NCBI GenBank assembly: GCA_000442125.1
Contig: KE546985.1
Span: 62,001 to 126,000, forward strand
From: Opeltia flavorubescens
Taxonomy: Eukaryota > Ascomycota > Lecanoromycetes > Teloschistales > Teloschistaceae
Direction of reading: 5' to 3'
DNA length: 64,000 bases
Positions 61,151 through 64,000 of this stretch are shown piece after piece. The position numbers and the translations under genes were made by a program. The notes below the pieces were generated by a model. The model saw nothing but the letters and a program-made list of their open reading frames with translations, was not told the origin of the DNA and did no database searches. How positions within the stretch are numbered: position 1 is the stretch's first letter; each line of letters starts with the position of its first letter.

Positions 61151-64000
61151 AGTATATAAAATATTATAATAACGTTGGATACTTTTTATAATATATTTAT
61201 ATCTCTAATTTATATTAATAGTATATAGTAAATAGGTATACTTATTTTTATACCTTTACTAGGTATACTAGATATTCCCTTTTTTAATAATTAAAATATA
61301 ATCAAGTTTTTTAACTATTTTAAAGATTTATATAATAATTATTAGTAGTTTATTTATAAATATATTTATCGATTATTTAAATATTATAAAACTATATATA
61401 ATAATATTATTAAATACTTATTTAAATATACTAATAAAAAATAGAGGAAACTAAAAAAAATTATTTTAAAAAAATATATAGATTATAATATTAAATAGTA
61501 TTTATATTTATAATATTTTCTAAAAATATATAAATTAAAGCCGCGTATTATATAGAAAAATATTTATAATTATTATAAATTCTATAAATTAACTTCGAAA
61601 ATTCTTTTAGAAAAATTATAATTTAATAATTTTAAAAGCGTTTAATAATATATTAAAGGCCTACTAATTATAATATAAAAGAAAATTATATAAAAATTAG
61701 ATATTAATTTAAATAATATATTTGGAATTTTATAAAACGATTGAGCGCTAGTATTAAGCTAGCTTTTAGCGCTTAAAGCCAGTATTTAGCGTCTAGAGCT
61801 AAGTCTAGTGCGCAGATAGCTCGTGAGCTAGCTTAATAGCTAACCGCAGGCGCAAAAGCAACGCTAGACTAAGTTGAGGCTAGCCCAGTACGCATTGAGT
61901 CAAATAGCGCTTTAGCAATTCTAAAATCTGGAGCTATTTTACAATTTTCTGATATAATAATATTATATAATTTAAAAAAATTAATAAGACTATTATTTAT
62001 ATAATTAATATATAGAAGATAATAGAAAGGTTTTCTAAATTTAAAGTACTAATAAATAATATAAACGATTTTATAGACTAATATAAAATTAAAGTAGTAT
62101 TAGATTTAATAAATAAATTAGTATTATTTATTTTTAAAATACCGAAACTACTAATTATAGAAAATATTACGAATTTTTAATTATTTTATTATTATCTACT
62201 AAATTAATAATTACAAAGCTTACCGATATTATATATATAATAATAATAACGATATTAAAAATATAACCTAGAACCGGCGAGAAAGTAATTATATCTAATA
62301 TAAATAATATAATTTCTATATTTTTTAATTAAAGATACTATAATTATAGCAATTTAAAGTATAAAATTAATAGATATATAAAACTAAATATTTTATATAT
62401 TTAAAGTAAATACTATTTTAATATAAAAAATAAAATTTATTTAAATAATATAGATTATTTTAAGCTAAAGATATATAAATAATACGGGCAGACTTTTATT
62501 ATAATAATTAAAACAGCTATTAGTTATAATAAAAAGATTTTTATAATTTATATATTAGTAATTCGCTTTAAAATAATTATAAATAATAAAAAACTAGATA
62601 ATAATATTTATAAAGAAAGTATAAATAAAAAAATGAAATTAATAATTATATTAATAACTAAACCTATATAATTATTATTTATAAATAGAATTTATTTAAA
62701 ATATAAAGTAAAAATAAAAGCTGTATTATCTAGAATTAAAAATATAAAACCTAGTCTATATATATAAAAATATCTAAAAAAGCAAATATACTTAAAATAT
62801 ATTTTCAAATACCGATAATAATATTATAATAATATTATAATAATAAATACTATAAATACTATATAAAAAAAAAGAATATTAATTAAAAAAATACTAATAA
62901 ATTTATATATAAAAAAAAACTAAATATTCTACTAAATAAAATAAATATAGAAAAATTTTTTAAAAAGATTTTAGACTAGATATTAAATTTATTATTATAA
63001 ACGGTACAAGTAGTTTTATTAAAAATAAAAAAAAATCTATTAATATAAAAAATTGTTATTTATACTATAAAAAGGAGTAGTTATAAAATTTATAATAGTA
63101 TATATTAATACTATATAGATAGAATATACTATAGATAATAACTTGTTTATAATAGAATATTTAGAAATATATATAAAAAATTATAGCTATTTATTATATA
63201 TAATAATTAATAACGGCTTTAAAATTAATATTATTAATAATAGGTATACGCGTAAAAAATTTATATAATTTAATATATTAAATTTATTCTATAGCTTTTG
63301 AATATTAATAATAGAATAATAAAATTGTTAAATATATATAATAATATTAAAATTAATATCGATAGTATTATATAATATATACTAGTTTTTATAATAGAAG
63401 ACTATAGATATAATATAATTTTTAGCCGTATATATAAACGTCCAACGAGAGTTTATATATAAAATAATAATAATAAAATTTACGATATTATAATAATAGA
63501 CGAGGATAATATATAAATTATAATTTATATAGTATTAATAAAAGATATAGCTAATTATATAATATAAAAAGTCTTTAAAATTATTTTAAAAGGATAAATA
63601 AACTTAATATTAATATAAAGCGTATTTATATATAATAAAATCGAATAATATAATTAATAATAAGCTATATATTTATTATAATAGAAAAGGTAATAATTCT
63701 TCTTTATTTTTATTAAATAATAATAGAATATTTTATATAAAAGCTTCTATTTAACTATATTTATATATAAAATATATATCTAGAAAATTTAATTTAATAA
63801 TAATATAGTTTATAATAAAATAACTAATTTATATAACTATTATATATAAATATAAAATATAGAAAATACGGTTAATAAATACTATTATTATTAATAATTC
63901 GATTTTAAGCGGTTTAATAAATTAAAAAAGTATTATAAAAAATACTTTTAATATTAAATACTATATTTCTTTATATATTGAATATAATAAATAACTAATA
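61150..64000 (+). mobile_element. Gypsy-4, 5' part of a Gypsy-type fossil, runs off the window
   Basis: A plus-strand gag-like frame, rich in Tyr, Lys and Ile, is readable at about 61,285-61,730. A degraded zinc-knuckle region (CX2CX4HX4C type) follows at about 62,340-62,390. Around 63,200-63,530 comes a retropepsin-like region, with an active-site-like block followed by a degraded ILGRPW-type segment and an acidic stretch. This order fits gag then protease of a Gypsy-type element. Reverse transcriptase should lie beyond the right end. It differs from Gypsy-1 to Gypsy-3. No LTR was identified. Fossil with very many breaks, carrying a 232-bp insert at 61,721. Confidence 0.55.
61721..61952. mobile_element. 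232-bp GC-rich TA-flanked MITE-like insert
   Basis: An abrupt island of GC-rich, CA/TG-keeping sequence inside the gag region of Gypsy-4. TA lies on both sides (61,719-61,720; 61,953-61,954). Ends are TTTGGAATTTTATAAAACGA and, reversed, TCAGAAAATTGTAAAATAGC: imperfect inverted repeats with one gap. Inside are many short palindromes built on GCGC and CTAG (GAGCGCTAG, GCTAG-TATTAAG-CTAGC, TTTAGCGCTTAAAGCC, GTGCGCAGA). No coding frame. Size and TA flank suit a Tc1/mariner-type MITE. Confidence 0.55.

Noticed and set aside
1-64000. Mitochondrial or plastid origin suggested by high AT
   Set aside because: LTR elements with target duplications, a chromodomain integrase and RIP-type mutation point to nuclear fungal DNA; no organelle gene was seen.

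Overview
The window looks like a gene-free, AT-rich block of a filamentous ascomycete genome that has been heavily altered by repeat-induced point mutation (RIP). CA and TG dinucleotides are almost absent over most of the 64 kb, TA is in large excess, and every old coding frame is riddled with stops. No intact host gene, tRNA or rRNA was found. Species cannot be told from sequence alone. An AT-isochore or pericentromeric block is the best guess.

Layout. 1-4,700: decayed DNA transposon, minus strand, with a recognisable KDZ/Plavaka-like transposase motif. 4,740-7,330: decayed plus-strand reading frames of unknown family. 7,776-8,019: short segment little touched by RIP. 8,020-31,548: nested stack of one chromodomain Gypsy family (here Gypsy-1, about 7.2 kb, LTRs about 205 bp). 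It holds a 5'-truncated copy (a), a 5'-truncated copy (b), a full-length reverse copy (d, 16,467-30,500, target duplication ATATA) inside b, and a different element (Gypsy-2, 19,808-26,657, target duplication TAATA) inside d. 31,549-45,173: reverse Gypsy-1 copy (e), split by a roughly 670-bp inverted-repeat insert and by a third LTR family (Gypsy-3, 36,300-44,517). 45,174-46,690: Gypsy-1 scrap and a 5' piece of Gypsy-2. 47,434-53,030: plus-strand Gypsy-1 copy (g) carrying three small non-LTR inserts. 53,382-60,576: a whole-length Gypsy-1 copy (h) with target duplication GGGTA. 60,582-64,000: the 5' part of a fourth Gypsy-type element with gag and protease traces, itself carrying a 232-bp GC-rich insert.

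The small inserts are the most informative part. Two related elements of about 400 bp (41,595 and 50,714) and several TA-flanked inverted-repeat elements (47,699; 52,051; 61,721) keep CA/TG dinucleotides and GC-rich blocks while sitting inside fully RIPped hosts. They are therefore younger than their hosts, too short for RIP, or low in copy number. Insertion order can be read directly: e before Gypsy-3 before the 41.6-kb insert; b before d before Gypsy-2. All element names are working labels. Retroelements are fossils and no repair is proposed.
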